Virus record (IMG/VR): IMGVR_UViG_3300031746_000114
Location: 1-30,409 of that record
Length of the DNA stretch: 30,409 nt
From: a virus
Direction: 5' to 3' (one strand)
Below are positions 14,480 to 22,104 of this stretch, one piece after another. Numbering within the stretch: the stretch's first letter is position 1; each line of letters opens with the position of its first letter. The notes under the pieces are model-generated. The model did not search any database and was not told the origin of the DNA. It worked only from the letters and a program-made list of their open reading frames with translations. The position numbers and the translations under genes are program-made.

Positions 14480-15088
14480 TTCCTGTCCCCTTTCAAAAAT
14501 ATCGAATCTTACATCCTCGTTTTTATCGAAGACTTCTCCGCTTGTCCTGTTATCAGCCCCGAGGCAGCACAAACTGACCTCGTATATCGTCGATTTGCGA
14601 AACACCGTCCCCGGCCCATCCAATTTCCGGCCGTTGACCATTACGCTTGACCCCTGCTCCACCCTCTCGATTATTTCAGGCACGTTGTATATCGAGGCCT
14701 GCATGGGGAACCCCTCTACCATATCGTTGCGCATCTTCTGTGCCGGCTCGCTCGACAGGAACTTTCCCTCGACTACTACCACATCTGAGATGTCCTGCAT
14801 CGTGGTGAACCCCAGCCGGACGCTGGTTGCATGATCTTCGATTACGGGCGTCTTTTTCTTGTCAAATTTTTCGCCTGACAGGTCGAACGCGAGGTTCCCC
14901 CAGTACCAGTGGTTTTTGATGACCTCGCCCGAATACGCGACAATCCGGAACTTCTGATTGCTCGCACCCTCGCCGTCTGTGAACCCCACAATCGTGGTCT
15001 CCCGGAATATGCACGCCTTCATGGGCGCCGTATTGCTTTTTGCCGATTCGTTTATCTCTGTGACCTCTGTGTTCTCTGTGGCCATCAT
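13955..15088 (-). CDS. prohead protease fused to scaffold
   Basis: The 377-residue protein starts at an ATG with GAGG upstream, 7 nt after the portal stop. The first 190 residues resemble HK97-type prohead proteases: candidate catalytic His86 in VIEDHATSVRLGF, candidate Ser172 in YEVSLCCLGADN, and MVEGFPMQASIYNVPE between them. Residues 204-377 are helical, Ala/Lys/Glu-rich scaffold sequence. The protein would guide capsid assembly and then cleave scaffold and itself. The N-terminus MMATENTEVTEINES is encoded by CTCTGTG-type repeat words and may be dispensable. The start could instead be Met23. Confidence 0.8.
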   Translation of the reverse strand: MMATENTEVTEINESAKSNTAPMKACIFRETTIVGFTDGEGASNQKFRIVAYSGEVIKNHWYWGNLAFDLSGEKFDKKKTPVIEDHATSVRLGFTTMQDISDVVVVEGKFLSSEPAQKMRNDMVEGFPMQASIYNVPEIIERVEQGSSVMVNGRKLDGPGTVFRKSTIYEVSLCCLGADNRTSGEVFDKNEDVRFDIFERGQEMETKTKLTAETFAADYPDIWAEVFAKATKLGSEQAKAEGKVEGEKAVRDQFAEFEKRFGADPTFCLEQFKAGATLEAATAAYTSKLAAENAKLKEEAAKTTETKKPADPAIQAFSDDAAKKNNQGKTIATTPDGWEKEFADSADLQKEFSNAREYVAFKKADAAGRVKIMSRKE

Positions 15089-15095
15089 TTTGTCC

Positions 15096-16556
15096 TCAAT
15101 TCGTTATCTGTATTTTTCCCGCCGTCTGGTCCGTCACATCCAGCAAGTTATTTTCCTTGAGCAGTTTTTTCTCTTCGCCGAGTTTATTCGCAATATCTTT
15201 ATGGTCATTGCCCTGCCGTGCGCAGATGATTGCGCGTGTAATAGTCGTATTTTTCAATTGCTGCTCATCCGCTATGGCCTCCTTGTACGGGTCAACGTAG
15301 GGCCAGCGATTACAAAGCACTTCATGCCTGAACCAGTCCGCCGGCCGGCCTTTGAGCAGTTTTGTTTCTATCAGCCGGCCTATTCCCCACAGCCATATCC
15401 GCGTGGCCAACGGCTTTTCAACGAAGTCCTGCTCCGCCTCCCAGTGCTCCTGCGCCTTCTGGTATGCGATGCGTGTGTTCATGAACGTAGCGCCAGAAAA
15501 ATCCAGCGTGACTAACATCATAGGCATGCAAAGCGGCCTGCCTATAATTGAAAGCATCCTCGCCACGAACGGGTCAAAGGTCGTCCCCGGATATGCCTGA
15601 CCTATCCCTGTCGCCGATTCGCCCGGCCTGCCGTACATAATCGTTCCCGGCTCCAGCTTCTCATGCTTGATCCCTTCATCCGTCTGGCCCGACGATTCAA
15701 CACCGCCCGTATATCCCGCCGTCGGCAGTCCTGTATTTTCCTGTGCGACGAACACGCTGAAACAGGCATTCACCTTCATCGCCACTAAGGTGGCATCGAC
15801 GATGCCGGTCAGGTAATCGAGGTATTTTATCGAGGGCGTCAGGACCGGCTCGCCCCTTGAATAAGAGACCCGTTCGGGATTGAAGATATGATGGACCTGC
15901 GCAACCGGGTAATTCTGCCACGAATCCGGCTGGATATATCCCCACTTGTTCGGCTGGCCGATATAGTAACCTATTACCCGGCGGGTCTGTTTGCTATAGG
16001 CAACGCCGTTGATTATATCGAAGTTTTCCGGCCTCGCCTTTCCCCACGGCGTTCCTATCTGCTCGCCCTCGCACAACTGCAGATTGTCCTCGTTGAATAT
16101 AACGGCGGCATCCCCATCGCGGCGATATGAAAGAAACCCTGTCCTTTGCAACTGTTGTGCGTTGAATCTCCCCGTCAAATCGCATGGTTTATCGATGTAA
16201 TTTTCCTTGAATGCCGCCTCCGCCTCTTCGTTCCACTTCTCGTCTTTGGAGCGGGCCTCGACCTTCGGCCCTGATCCGACAACGGCGTTCATTTCAGTCC
16301 GCAGCATCCCTATCGCAATCGGGTTATTGCGGGAGAGGTCGCGGGCGATCTCGCGGAGCTGTGCAAGCGAAAATTCGTCAAGATTGAGGTCGCCCGTCCC
16401 GCCGGCGAGATTGCGTTTTGTGCGGGTGCGATGCCGGTCAAGGATCTCATATGCCTGGCGGAAGGCGTGGCGCTTATAGGCCGCCTTCGGCGATATAACG
16501 CCTATCGCCCTGTCGAGCATCTTTCCGAAATCGAATTTTTGTTTTACTTCGTACAT
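15096..16556 (-). CDS. portal protein, lambda family
   Basis: The 486-residue protein matches the lambda-type portal family (Phage_portal_2). Residues 60-100 contain LREIARDLSRNNPIAIGML and EMNAVVGSGPKVEAR, followed by EAAFKENYIDKPCDLTGRF, SYRRDGDAAVIF, then VAQVHHIFNPERVSYSRGEP near 250 and DFSGATFMNTRIAYQKAQEH near 370. Twelve copies form the ring through which DNA is packed and where the head joins the tail. It is preceded by the gpW-like gene and a two-armed palindromic insert, and followed closely by the protease gene. Confidence 0.9.
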   Translation of the reverse strand: MYEVKQKFDFGKMLDRAIGVISPKAAYKRHAFRQAYEILDRHRTRTKRNLAGGTGDLNLDEFSLAQLREIARDLSRNNPIAIGMLRTEMNAVVGSGPKVEARSKDEKWNEEAEAAFKENYIDKPCDLTGRFNAQQLQRTGFLSYRRDGDAAVIFNEDNLQLCEGEQIGTPWGKARPENFDIINGVAYSKQTRRVIGYYIGQPNKWGYIQPDSWQNYPVAQVHHIFNPERVSYSRGEPVLTPSIKYLDYLTGIVDATLVAMKVNACFSVFVAQENTGLPTAGYTGGVESSGQTDEGIKHEKLEPGTIMYGRPGESATGIGQAYPGTTFDPFVARMLSIIGRPLCMPMMLVTLDFSGATFMNTRIAYQKAQEHWEAEQDFVEKPLATRIWLWGIGRLIETKLLKGRPADWFRHEVLCNRWPYVDPYKEAIADEQQLKNTTITRAIICARQGNDHKDIANKLGEEKKLLKENNLLDVTDQTAGKIQITN

Positions 16557-16557
16557 C

Positions 16558-16704
16558 CTTCGTTAAAACTCCGTCCCCTGCTGATTCCGCCAGGGGCGAA
16601 ATCAAATCGCTGGGGACTCGGCCCCCGGTTGATTTCGCTTCAAGGTCGCGAAATCACCGCACCGGGGACTACGTTCTAATTCACTTCGTTTCATTAGAAC
16701 TCCG
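16558..16704. repeat. two-armed palindromic insert flanked by short direct repeats
   Basis: Between the gpW-like and portal genes, GTCCCC (16573) pairs with GGGGAC (16612). CCCCGGT (16623) pairs with ACCGGGG (16661), enclosing the perfect stem TGATTTCGC / GCGAAATCA (16630-16656). The block is flanked by similar sequences, CTTCGTTAAAACTCCG (16558) and CTTCGTTTCATTAGAACTCC (16684), which look like a diverged target duplication. GTTCTAAT / ATTAGAAC forms a further hairpin at the right border, over the gpW-like stop codon. Confidence 0.65.
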
Positions 16705-16894
16705 CAACCGTTCTTGACATCGTCGCTGTCGAGTTGATTCTGTTCTGGCAGTCGGTTCGCATCTGTCGAAGTTCGGCGATGTCCGCCGCCTCATACATCC
16801 GACCATTCATTTGATACCGCTGCCCTCTGGTCAGGACCGCCGTTATCGCCGTCTCGATTTCCGCGAGCTCAGCTTCTAATGTTTTTGCCGTCAT
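16694..16894 (-). CDS. gpW-like head-tail joining protein
   Basis: The 66-residue protein has two helices separated by a short beta hairpin: TLEAELAEIETAITAVLTRG, then QRYQMNGRMYEAAD, then IAELRQMRTDCQNRINS. This is the gpW (or DUF6148-like) pattern, including the central Gly-rich turn and the strand before the second helix. In lambda, gpW sits under the portal and prepares the head for tail joining. Its place between the large terminase and portal genes is identical to lambda W. The leader before the ATG is weak, so coupling to upstream translation is likely. Confidence 0.75.
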   Translation of the reverse strand: MTAKTLEAELAEIETAITAVLTRGQRYQMNGRMYEAADIAELRQMRTDCQNRINSTATMSRTVAEF

Positions 16895-16966
16895 ATTTTT
16901 AGTATCGTGCTTGGTTATAACGGGGGCAACAGGCTGATTACTAAACTTTAGTAACGACTTGAAAAT

Positions 16967-17212
16967 TTATTTTTCGATAGATTTGAAGGTATTTTTGCAT
17001 TTGAGGCATTTATGATAGCGAATAGGCAGGTGTGAACTGTCATAGACCCTTGTTTTTTCCGATTTGCAGAATGGGCAATTGACCCGGCTATAAATCACCG
17101 TCGGATATAATTCCTCGGTTTTCCTGGTCGGGACAGGTTTTCCCGCGGTCCCCGTCTTTTGTTTGGCGGGAAGGTCTAATTCCGGCAGGTCGTCGAGAAA
17201 TCCATTTCCCAT
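16967..17212 (-). CDS. zinc-ribbon protein, Ogr/Delta-like fold possible
   Basis: The 81-residue protein has a Pro/Lys-rich start and a C-terminal zinc ribbon: CPFCKSEKTRVYDSS near residue 46 and HKCLKCKNTFKSIEK at the end, two CxxC knuckles about 20 residues apart. This resembles small transcription-type zinc ribbons such as Ogr/Delta late-gene activators, though the similarity is only in the metal ligands. It sits inside the packaging module after the terminase gene. Whether it regulates late transcription or binds DNA during packaging cannot be told from the sequence. Confidence 0.55.
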   Translation of the reverse strand: MGNGFLDDLPELDLPAKQKTGTAGKPVPTRKTEELYPTVIYSRVNCPFCKSEKTRVYDSSHLPIRYHKCLKCKNTFKSIEK

Positions 17213-17221
17213 TTTTTAATC

Positions 17222-17290
17222 CCGCCACTAAGACACTAAGGCCCTATCCCGGCACGCCGGGATTCCTGGTGACTTCGCGCCTTTGTGGCT
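17222..17290. repeat. CCAC-AAG frame enclosing ATCCCGGC palindrome
   Basis: CGCCACTAAGACACTAAGG at the left and GCGCCTTTGTGGC at the right enclose ATCCCGGC-AC-GCCGGGAT (17246-17263). The same hairpin type sits in the frame at 5974-5993. It lies in the gap between the terminase and zinc-ribbon genes and overlaps the end of the terminase gene (17289). Confidence 0.65.
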
Positions 17291-19373
17291 ATGTTAATTG
17301 CGGCAAATCGCTTAAAAATCCCTTTCTGTCTTCCCTGTCCTCGAGCTTTATTATCGGGGGCGCCGGTTCCGCCTTCGCCCTCATATTCTGTATCCCCTTA
17401 TAGAACGCCGCCGCGGTGGCATAGACCGCCGTATCGAAGAAGTGCGTCGCCGCTCCCCTCGATGCCGGCTGCCAGACGTATTTTTTCAGCCCTGTTTTCC
17501 TGTCCGTGATGGGTACAAGTTTTTCATTCGTGAACTCCGTGGCGTAATAACTCGGAATTTCGGCGTAGAATTGCGTCATTGGCGGGCGGACCAGTTTCGG
17601 CTTGCCGCCCGCCGCATCCTCCTCATAGGTCGGCTCCGCCCAGCTCGTCACCTGGTTCTTGAAATAGTATGTATCAATGATAATAAGCTGCATGCCCTTA
17701 TACCACATCCGGGAATGCCGGCTCCTTATTCTCCGTTCCGTAGCGACCTCGAGATCGCTCATCCTCAACGGCTTCATCAGCGGCCCCTCTTCTCCTTTTA
17801 TCGGGATTGTTATTCCCGGCCTTCGCCGGCAATAATTATAGACATCATCCGGCTCGAACCCTGAATCGATGAACGCGCAGCAGGGTCCGAGCGGCGATTT
17901 CTGGTCCGCCGCCGTGCCATCTGACCATGGGAATGGCGTCCCGAATATCCGTTCATCGAACTCATCGAAGTTGCTCGCCCAGCCGGAATCGATAACGTAG
18001 TTCTTGCCCGCTATCTTTTTCTTCTCTCCTTTTTCATCGGTCACATATTTATCGAGTGCGAACCCCCTCACCTCGAAGTCGATTCTTATAATGCCCTTGA
18101 CCTCGCTTTTATGGTAGTCCGCCCCGACCGTAAGCATAACGCAGTCGGCGGGCACCGTATGCGCCGAGAAAAATCCTTCAAGCTTACGGACATCCGATGC
18201 CCTCAATTGCTTGCCCTGCGGCTCGTACGGCTCGCCGTCGTATGCGTTTGAAAAGTCCATTCTTTTGCCGCGTGCAATTCCCTCTTCGGTATTCGCCTCG
18301 AACCATGCCGCCATAATCCGGCACCATCTGACCAGCTCGAACGGGCTGACTACCGACGATATCGCAAACCCGCTCTTGCGTTTCGTTCTTTTCGGCTCGC
18401 CTTTTGTTTTGCCGTTGGCGTCGAGGAAAAGGCCCTCCGGCAGCCAGATACCGGCCGCGACTAATTTCGGCTTCTCTATTTCCTCGATTTTTTTCCCGCA
18501 GACCTCGCATTCGTACCAGACATCGTTTTTTGCGATGATTTCGTCCGGCTCTCTCAACGTCTTCGGCACCCGGATTTGAGAGCATTTCCAAACCCGGTAC
18601 TCGCCGCAGTGCGGGCAGGGTATGTAATATCTTTGCATATTCGAGTCATCGTATGCCTGGTAGATATACCCGTTTCTTGTCGTCGGCGTGCAGGCCATTA
18701 CTATTTTCCTGTCCCACCAAGTCGTAGTCCTTTTCTCGCCGAGGTCGATGGGGTTCGCCTCCCGTCCTGAGAACGGCGGGTATTTGTCCGGCTCGTCGAA
18801 AAATAGATAGCGGATCGATTTCTGGGCGAGTGCGGCGATTGACCCGGCGGAGGCGAAGTATATGGTCATGCGGTCCAAGTTATAGAAACTGCCCTGCAAA
18901 TCACGCGGGGAGCCGGTGGTATGTTTTGTGAGCTGCATACTGTCGTATATCATCGGCTTGATTTTCTTCTCTCCGACGAATCCGATATCGTCCTCAGTCG
19001 GCACAACCACCAGCGTCGGCCCCGGGTCCTGGTCGATAATATAACCCTGCATATTTTCAAGCGTCGTCGTCTTGGCGACCTGGGTCCCCGACATTATGAC
19101 AATCCATTCGACCTCCGAATCCGTGAAGGCATCCATCGGACCGCGCATATAGGGCGTTATCTCGGAACTGTATTTGCCGGGAAACGCCCCTTCCGCAGGA
19201 AGATAGCGGTACTTGTCCGACCACTCGGTGACGGTCAATCTCTCCGGCGGCGCAAACGCCGCCCGCTCCGAAGGAGACCAGACTTCGCTTGATGATTGCC
19301 TGCCCTTCGCAGCCCTCGGCGTAGAAGGGTCTGTTTCAAATAACGTCTTCGTTTTCTCAAATCTTTTTGCCAT
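17289..19373 (-). CDS. terminase large subunit, GpA family
   Basis: The 694-residue protein matches the lambda gpA family. LTVTEWSDKYRYLPAEGAFPGKY lies near residue 45. A Walker A-like SGTQVAKTT is near 95-103, and Walker B is LFFDEPDKYP near 190. A zinc pair follows: CPHCGEYRVWKC and CEVCGKK near 255-300. The nuclease domain has acidic residues in GADYHKSE (about 405), CAFIDSGFEPDDVYNYCRRR (about 495) and HFFDTAVYATAAAFYKG (about 650). It packs DNA into the prohead using ATP and cuts the concatemer. It directly follows the small subunit. The length is normal for the family. Confidence 0.95.
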   Translation of the reverse strand: MAKRFEKTKTLFETDPSTPRAAKGRQSSSEVWSPSERAAFAPPERLTVTEWSDKYRYLPAEGAFPGKYSSEITPYMRGPMDAFTDSEVEWIVIMSGTQVAKTTTLENMQGYIIDQDPGPTLVVVPTEDDIGFVGEKKIKPMIYDSMQLTKHTTGSPRDLQGSFYNLDRMTIYFASAGSIAALAQKSIRYLFFDEPDKYPPFSGREANPIDLGEKRTTTWWDRKIVMACTPTTRNGYIYQAYDDSNMQRYYIPCPHCGEYRVWKCSQIRVPKTLREPDEIIAKNDVWYECEVCGKKIEEIEKPKLVAAGIWLPEGLFLDANGKTKGEPKRTKRKSGFAISSVVSPFELVRWCRIMAAWFEANTEEGIARGKRMDFSNAYDGEPYEPQGKQLRASDVRKLEGFFSAHTVPADCVMLTVGADYHKSEVKGIIRIDFEVRGFALDKYVTDEKGEKKKIAGKNYVIDSGWASNFDEFDERIFGTPFPWSDGTAADQKSPLGPCCAFIDSGFEPDDVYNYCRRRPGITIPIKGEEGPLMKPLRMSDLEVATERRIRSRHSRMWYKGMQLIIIDTYYFKNQVTSWAEPTYEEDAAGGKPKLVRPPMTQFYAEIPSYYATEFTNEKLVPITDRKTGLKKYVWQPASRGAATHFFDTAVYATAAAFYKGIQNMRAKAEPAPPIIKLEDREDRKGFLSDLPQLT

Positions 19374-19379
19374 GAAACT

Positions 19380-20000
19380 CTAAGCCCCTAAGTTTTTAAT
19401 TAAAAACCTAAAATTATCCTTTGTGCCTTGGTGACTTTGTGGCCAATTTCTAATTCCCGCAGCAAAACTCTCCAGAATCTGCCTGTTGTCCGTATCGATT
19501 ATCGATTGCAACTGTTTGAGGTCCCCGCCGGCAGCCCTCAATAAAGGCGCCAGCTTCCTGCCCTGTCCCGTCAGTGCGCGTTTCACCATTGTTATCTGCG
19601 CAATCGACTTCTGCTCGACATCCTGCCGTGCTATATACTCGCCCTGTTTGCTTTTCAGTTCGTAATCTAATAGTTTCGCCTTGATGTCCTTTATATCCGC
19701 CGAGGCGATTTTTTCGCGCTCCCTGTGCGGGTCTGGTTTTATCTCCTCGGCATTCGCGTACAGTTTCAAATCGCCTTTGCGATACGTCTTGCACCTATCT
19801 CGCAGAGAGGTCGGCAGTCCCTTTTTCTCCCAGCGCCATAACGTTTTTTGCGAGACATCCGCGAACCTCGCCGCCGACTTTTGCCCGACGATTATCTCGG
19901 AATCAATGGCCGAAGCCGCGTCAGGGAGATGAGGGGGGCGGCCCTTCTCGTGACTCGTGACCCGTGACTCGTCGTTCGCAGATTTGGTTTTGGCATCCAT
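19380..20000 (-). CDS. terminase small subunit, Nu1-like
   Basis: I favour the ATG at 20000 (206 residues, MDAKTKSAND). A GTG at 20021 would add 7 residues but lies inside an inverted repeat. A helix-turn-helix segment is visible at SAARFADVSQKTLWRWEKKGLP (about residues 41-62), as in Nu1 winged-helix proteins. It is followed by a long helical dimerisation region (SADIKDIKAKLLDYELKSKQ, then GEYIARQDVEQKSIAQ). It would bind the packaging site and load the large subunit. The stretch ESRVTSHEKG near the start is encoded by GTGACTCGTGA-type word repeats. Confidence 0.8.
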   Translation of the reverse strand: MDAKTKSANDESRVTSHEKGRPPHLPDAASAIDSEIIVGQKSAARFADVSQKTLWRWEKKGLPTSLRDRCKTYRKGDLKLYANAEEIKPDPHREREKIASADIKDIKAKLLDYELKSKQGEYIARQDVEQKSIAQITMVKRALTGQGRKLAPLLRAAGGDLKQLQSIIDTDNRQILESFAAGIRNWPQSHQGTKDNFRFLIKNLGA

Positions 20001-20020
20001 GCCGTTTTCTTTCAAATTCA

Positions 20021-20058
20021 CCCCGTTAGATAGACGGCAACGGCTTTATCTCACGGGG
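20021..20058. repeat. inverted repeat CCCCGTTAGATA / TATCTCACGGGG, second copy
   Basis: A 12-bp stem with one mismatch lies between the methyltransferase and small terminase genes. It supplies the last residues and stop codon of the methyltransferase (stop at 20051-20053) and the alternative GTG of the terminase. It shares 16 identical bases with the copy at 1224-1256. Confidence 0.7.
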
Positions 20059-21484
20059 TAAACAATGCCCCCTGTCCAATTTTCTGTTCGGCGACCGGCA
20101 CGCCTGTTTCAACCGCCTTCACTTCGACCTCGGCCTCTTTGAGCCGTTTTTCGGCAATGGCCACGTAGTCCTTTTCAATCTCTATCCCGATATACCGCCA
20201 TCCCCCCAATTTCGCGGCGACTAACGTACTCCCGCTGCCCGCGAACATATCGAGAATTACGCAGGGCGTCGTTTGACCGTAGCCCCCTATCTTGTTTTCT
20301 CCGAAAACATGGGGGGGAGGCGTGATTAACCCAATGAGGTATTTCATAAGGGCGATGGGCTTGACTGTGGGATGAAAATTGGTTCGTTTGTTGACACCCC
20401 TGTTTCGTGGATTATCACCCCCGGGATTACCTTCTTTCCTGCCTTCGTCCATTTGCCTTTCATCCTCACCCTCCAATCCCGCATCCCTCTCTGCCTTGCT
20501 CGCCTTCGCACAGTAAAAAAACCGGGCAGCAGAACCGGAAGATTTCTCACTATTACCAACTCCACCAAGTCCAAACATAGATGTCCCTGAATATCCTGTA
20601 TTTGTGCCAAAATGCGTCGAGGTCTGCGGAAACATCTCCACCACCCCATCAGAGCCATCGTGGATTAAATTGGCAGGAAAACGACCAAGAGATTCCGATT
20701 TAGCAACTTGCCCTTTACATCTCACTATTTTTGATTTTACTGCCTCTTCATTATGACGCCACGGCCTATCCCATCCCTCAGAAGCCGATGTGCTTCCTGT
20801 TGTCATTCCGCCGTTCAATTTATCGTTTGTCCCCACCCTGCACCCATCCACATTTATCCCGCCCGTCCCCCACTTCAAGACATTCTCGGCTATTGTCTTT
20901 TCGCTTATCGGTTTTCGGGCAAGACATACCGGCTCGTGGGCGGGTTTCAAAGCAGTCCCCCAGCCAGACCATTGAACAGCGGCGGGGGTAGTAGGTTTTG
21001 TTTGCAAATTATGTGTTGTCTCTCCTGATTGACATTTACCCGCACTATCCCGCATTGCTTCATCGCTTGCAAAATGACAAGGTTTGCCATCACCGTAAAT
21101 TCTTACCCCAACAACTTCTCTTTCCGCACCTACTTGCTTATCAATCGCCTTGCTAATATCCAAACTTTTCGGGAAACCAGAGCCATAAATCCATTCCACC
21201 ATATCCCGTATCTCAAAACCGGCATCCTCAATAGCACAGGCCATACGGTGATATGTCCGTGAGCCGCCGAAAGCCAAAAGGTGTGCGCCCGGCTTCAATA
21301 TCCGCAAAACCTCACGCCACATATCGACGTTATAAGCGATACCTGTATTGTCCCACGACTTGCCCATAAATCCGATATTGTAAGGCGGATCGGTAACTAC
21401 ATTGTCGATGCAGTTGTCCGGCCAGCCGGCCATAACCGTTCGACAGTCACCACAAACGATTCGATTTATTGGCAGTTCATTCAT
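20051..21484 (-). CDS. DNA methyltransferase, beta-type order (DPPY)
   Basis: I chose the ATG at 21484 (477 residues, MNELPINRIVCGDC); an upstream extension is encoded by a palindromic repeat. Motif IV VVTDPPYNIGF lies near residue 30. A long variable region of about 330 residues follows, likely including target recognition. Then come FHPTVKPIALMKYL (motif X) and LDMFAGSGSTLVAAKL (motif I), then YIGIEIEKDYVAIAEKRL. IV-first order with DPPY indicates N6-adenine or N4-cytosine methylation. No restriction enzyme is nearby, so it is probably a solitary phage methylase protecting the genome. Its N- and C-terminal ends resemble those of the methylase at 27299. The stop codon is supplied by an inverted repeat. 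Confidence 0.9.
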   Translation of the reverse strand: MNELPINRIVCGDCRTVMAGWPDNCIDNVVTDPPYNIGFMGKSWDNTGIAYNVDMWREVLRILKPGAHLLAFGGSRTYHRMACAIEDAGFEIRDMVEWIYGSGFPKSLDISKAIDKQVGAEREVVGVRIYGDGKPCHFASDEAMRDSAGKCQSGETTHNLQTKPTTPAAVQWSGWGTALKPAHEPVCLARKPISEKTIAENVLKWGTGGINVDGCRVGTNDKLNGGMTTGSTSASEGWDRPWRHNEEAVKSKIVRCKGQVAKSESLGRFPANLIHDGSDGVVEMFPQTSTHFGTNTGYSGTSMFGLGGVGNSEKSSGSAARFFYCAKASKAERDAGLEGEDERQMDEGRKEGNPGGDNPRNRGVNKRTNFHPTVKPIALMKYLIGLITPPPHVFGENKIGGYGQTTPCVILDMFAGSGSTLVAAKLGGWRYIGIEIEKDYVAIAEKRLKEAEVEVKAVETGVPVAEQKIGQGALFTP

Positions 21485-21770
21485 CTTCGTGTATCTTCGT
21501 GCCCTGAGAAATTCCAAAGGAATTTCCAGGACTTGGTCCGGTTTTTGATTTCAATTTCAGTGAGTCGTCCAGCCGGACGCCCTGCCGGGCGAGGATTCTT
21601 TCGAGTGCGATATTGTGATTCAAAAGCGACGCTATCTCCGCCGTTGTCAACTTGTTTCGCTTTCCTTGTTCAACCTTCAAATCTTCTAACTCCTGTTTTC
21701 TGTCTTCTATCTCCTTTCGCATTGCCTGATATGCCTTCTCCCTGATGATTCTCAATCCAAATATTTTCAT
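21477..21770 (-). CDS. small coiled-coil protein with repeat-derived C-terminus
   Basis: I chose the ATG at 21770 (97 residues, MKIFGLRIIREKAYQAM) because AGGG lies 7 nt upstream. The central region (KEIEDRKQELEDLKVEQGKRNK) is a coiled coil, followed by TTAEIASLLNHNIALERIL. The last 20 or so residues are read from a palindromic repeat (21494-21539) identical to one at 5997-6042, so the true ancestral end was probably shorter. The end overlaps the methyltransferase start. Similar small proteins precede terminase genes in other phages, but no function is known. Confidence 0.55.
   Translation of the reverse strand: MKIFGLRIIREKAYQAMRKEIEDRKQELEDLKVEQGKRNKLTTAEIASLLNHNIALERILARQGVRLDDSLKLKSKTGPSPGNSFGISQGTKIHEDE
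21494..21540. repeat. AAAT-arm palindromic element, one-armed copy
   Basis: The hairpin GAAATTCC-AAA-GGAATTTC (21508-21526) lies in the linkers CCCTGA and CAGGACTTGGTCC. Bases 21494-21539 are identical to 5997-6042. It lies in frame at the 3' end of the coiled-coil gene. Confidence 0.85.
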
Positions 21771-21786
21771 AAAACACCCTTTATTC

Positions 21787-21866
21787 CCACCACGAAGAAC
21801 ACGAAGGTGCACGAGGCTTTGAAACCTAAAACTTTCCTTCATGTTTCTCTATGCCCTCTGTGGTGA
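21787..21866. repeat. CCAC-AAG type inverted repeat
   Basis: CCACCACGAAGAACACGAAG at the left faces CTATGCCCTCTGTGGTG at the right. It fills the gap before the small coiled-coil gene. Confidence 0.55.
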
Positions 21867-21870
21867 ATTA

Positions 21871-22104
21871 TTATTTTGGCCATCTCAAAAGCCCGTCAAT
21901 TGCCAGGGCCAGGAACATAATGTCCCTTACAACGAACCACGGCCCGCCGACGGCAAAATGCGTGAAGAGCGACAGCCCATTGCCCGCTATCCAGAACCAG
22001 AAACATCGTCTGTCCTTGCGATTGATGAGCCAGACGCCCCAGGCCAATAACAAAGTCGCAACAATCTCAAGAATGTTTACTATGCTTAACCTTCCTTTTC
22101 CCAC
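21871..22104 (-). CDS. small membrane protein, resembles part of PnuC-type transporters
   Basis: The 77-residue frame starts at a GTG at 22104 that overlaps the end of the upstream gene by 38 nt. The AAAGGAAGG within its first codons could point to a slightly later non-standard start. It has hydrophobic segments IVNILEIVATLLLAWGVWLI, CFWFWIAGNGLSLFTHFAVG and VVRDIMFLALAIDGLL, probably three membrane helices with a short basic loop (NRKDRR). The pattern is like half of a PnuC-type nicotinamide riboside transporter. A holin role is an alternative. Confidence 0.5.
   Translation of the reverse strand: MGKGRLSIVNILEIVATLLLAWGVWLINRKDRRCFWFWIAGNGLSLFTHFAVGGPWFVVRDIMFLALAIDGLLRWPK

Noticed and set aside
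20001-20050. cos site next to the small terminase gene, as in lambda
   Set aside because: The gap is only a few dozen bases and is occupied by an inverted repeat that also occurs at 1224; no R-site-like repeats are seen, so the packaging site is probably elsewhere.
20051-21517. Longer start of the methyltransferase at 21517
   Set aside because: The extra 11 residues are read from a palindromic repeat that is identical to intergenic sequence at 5997-6042.
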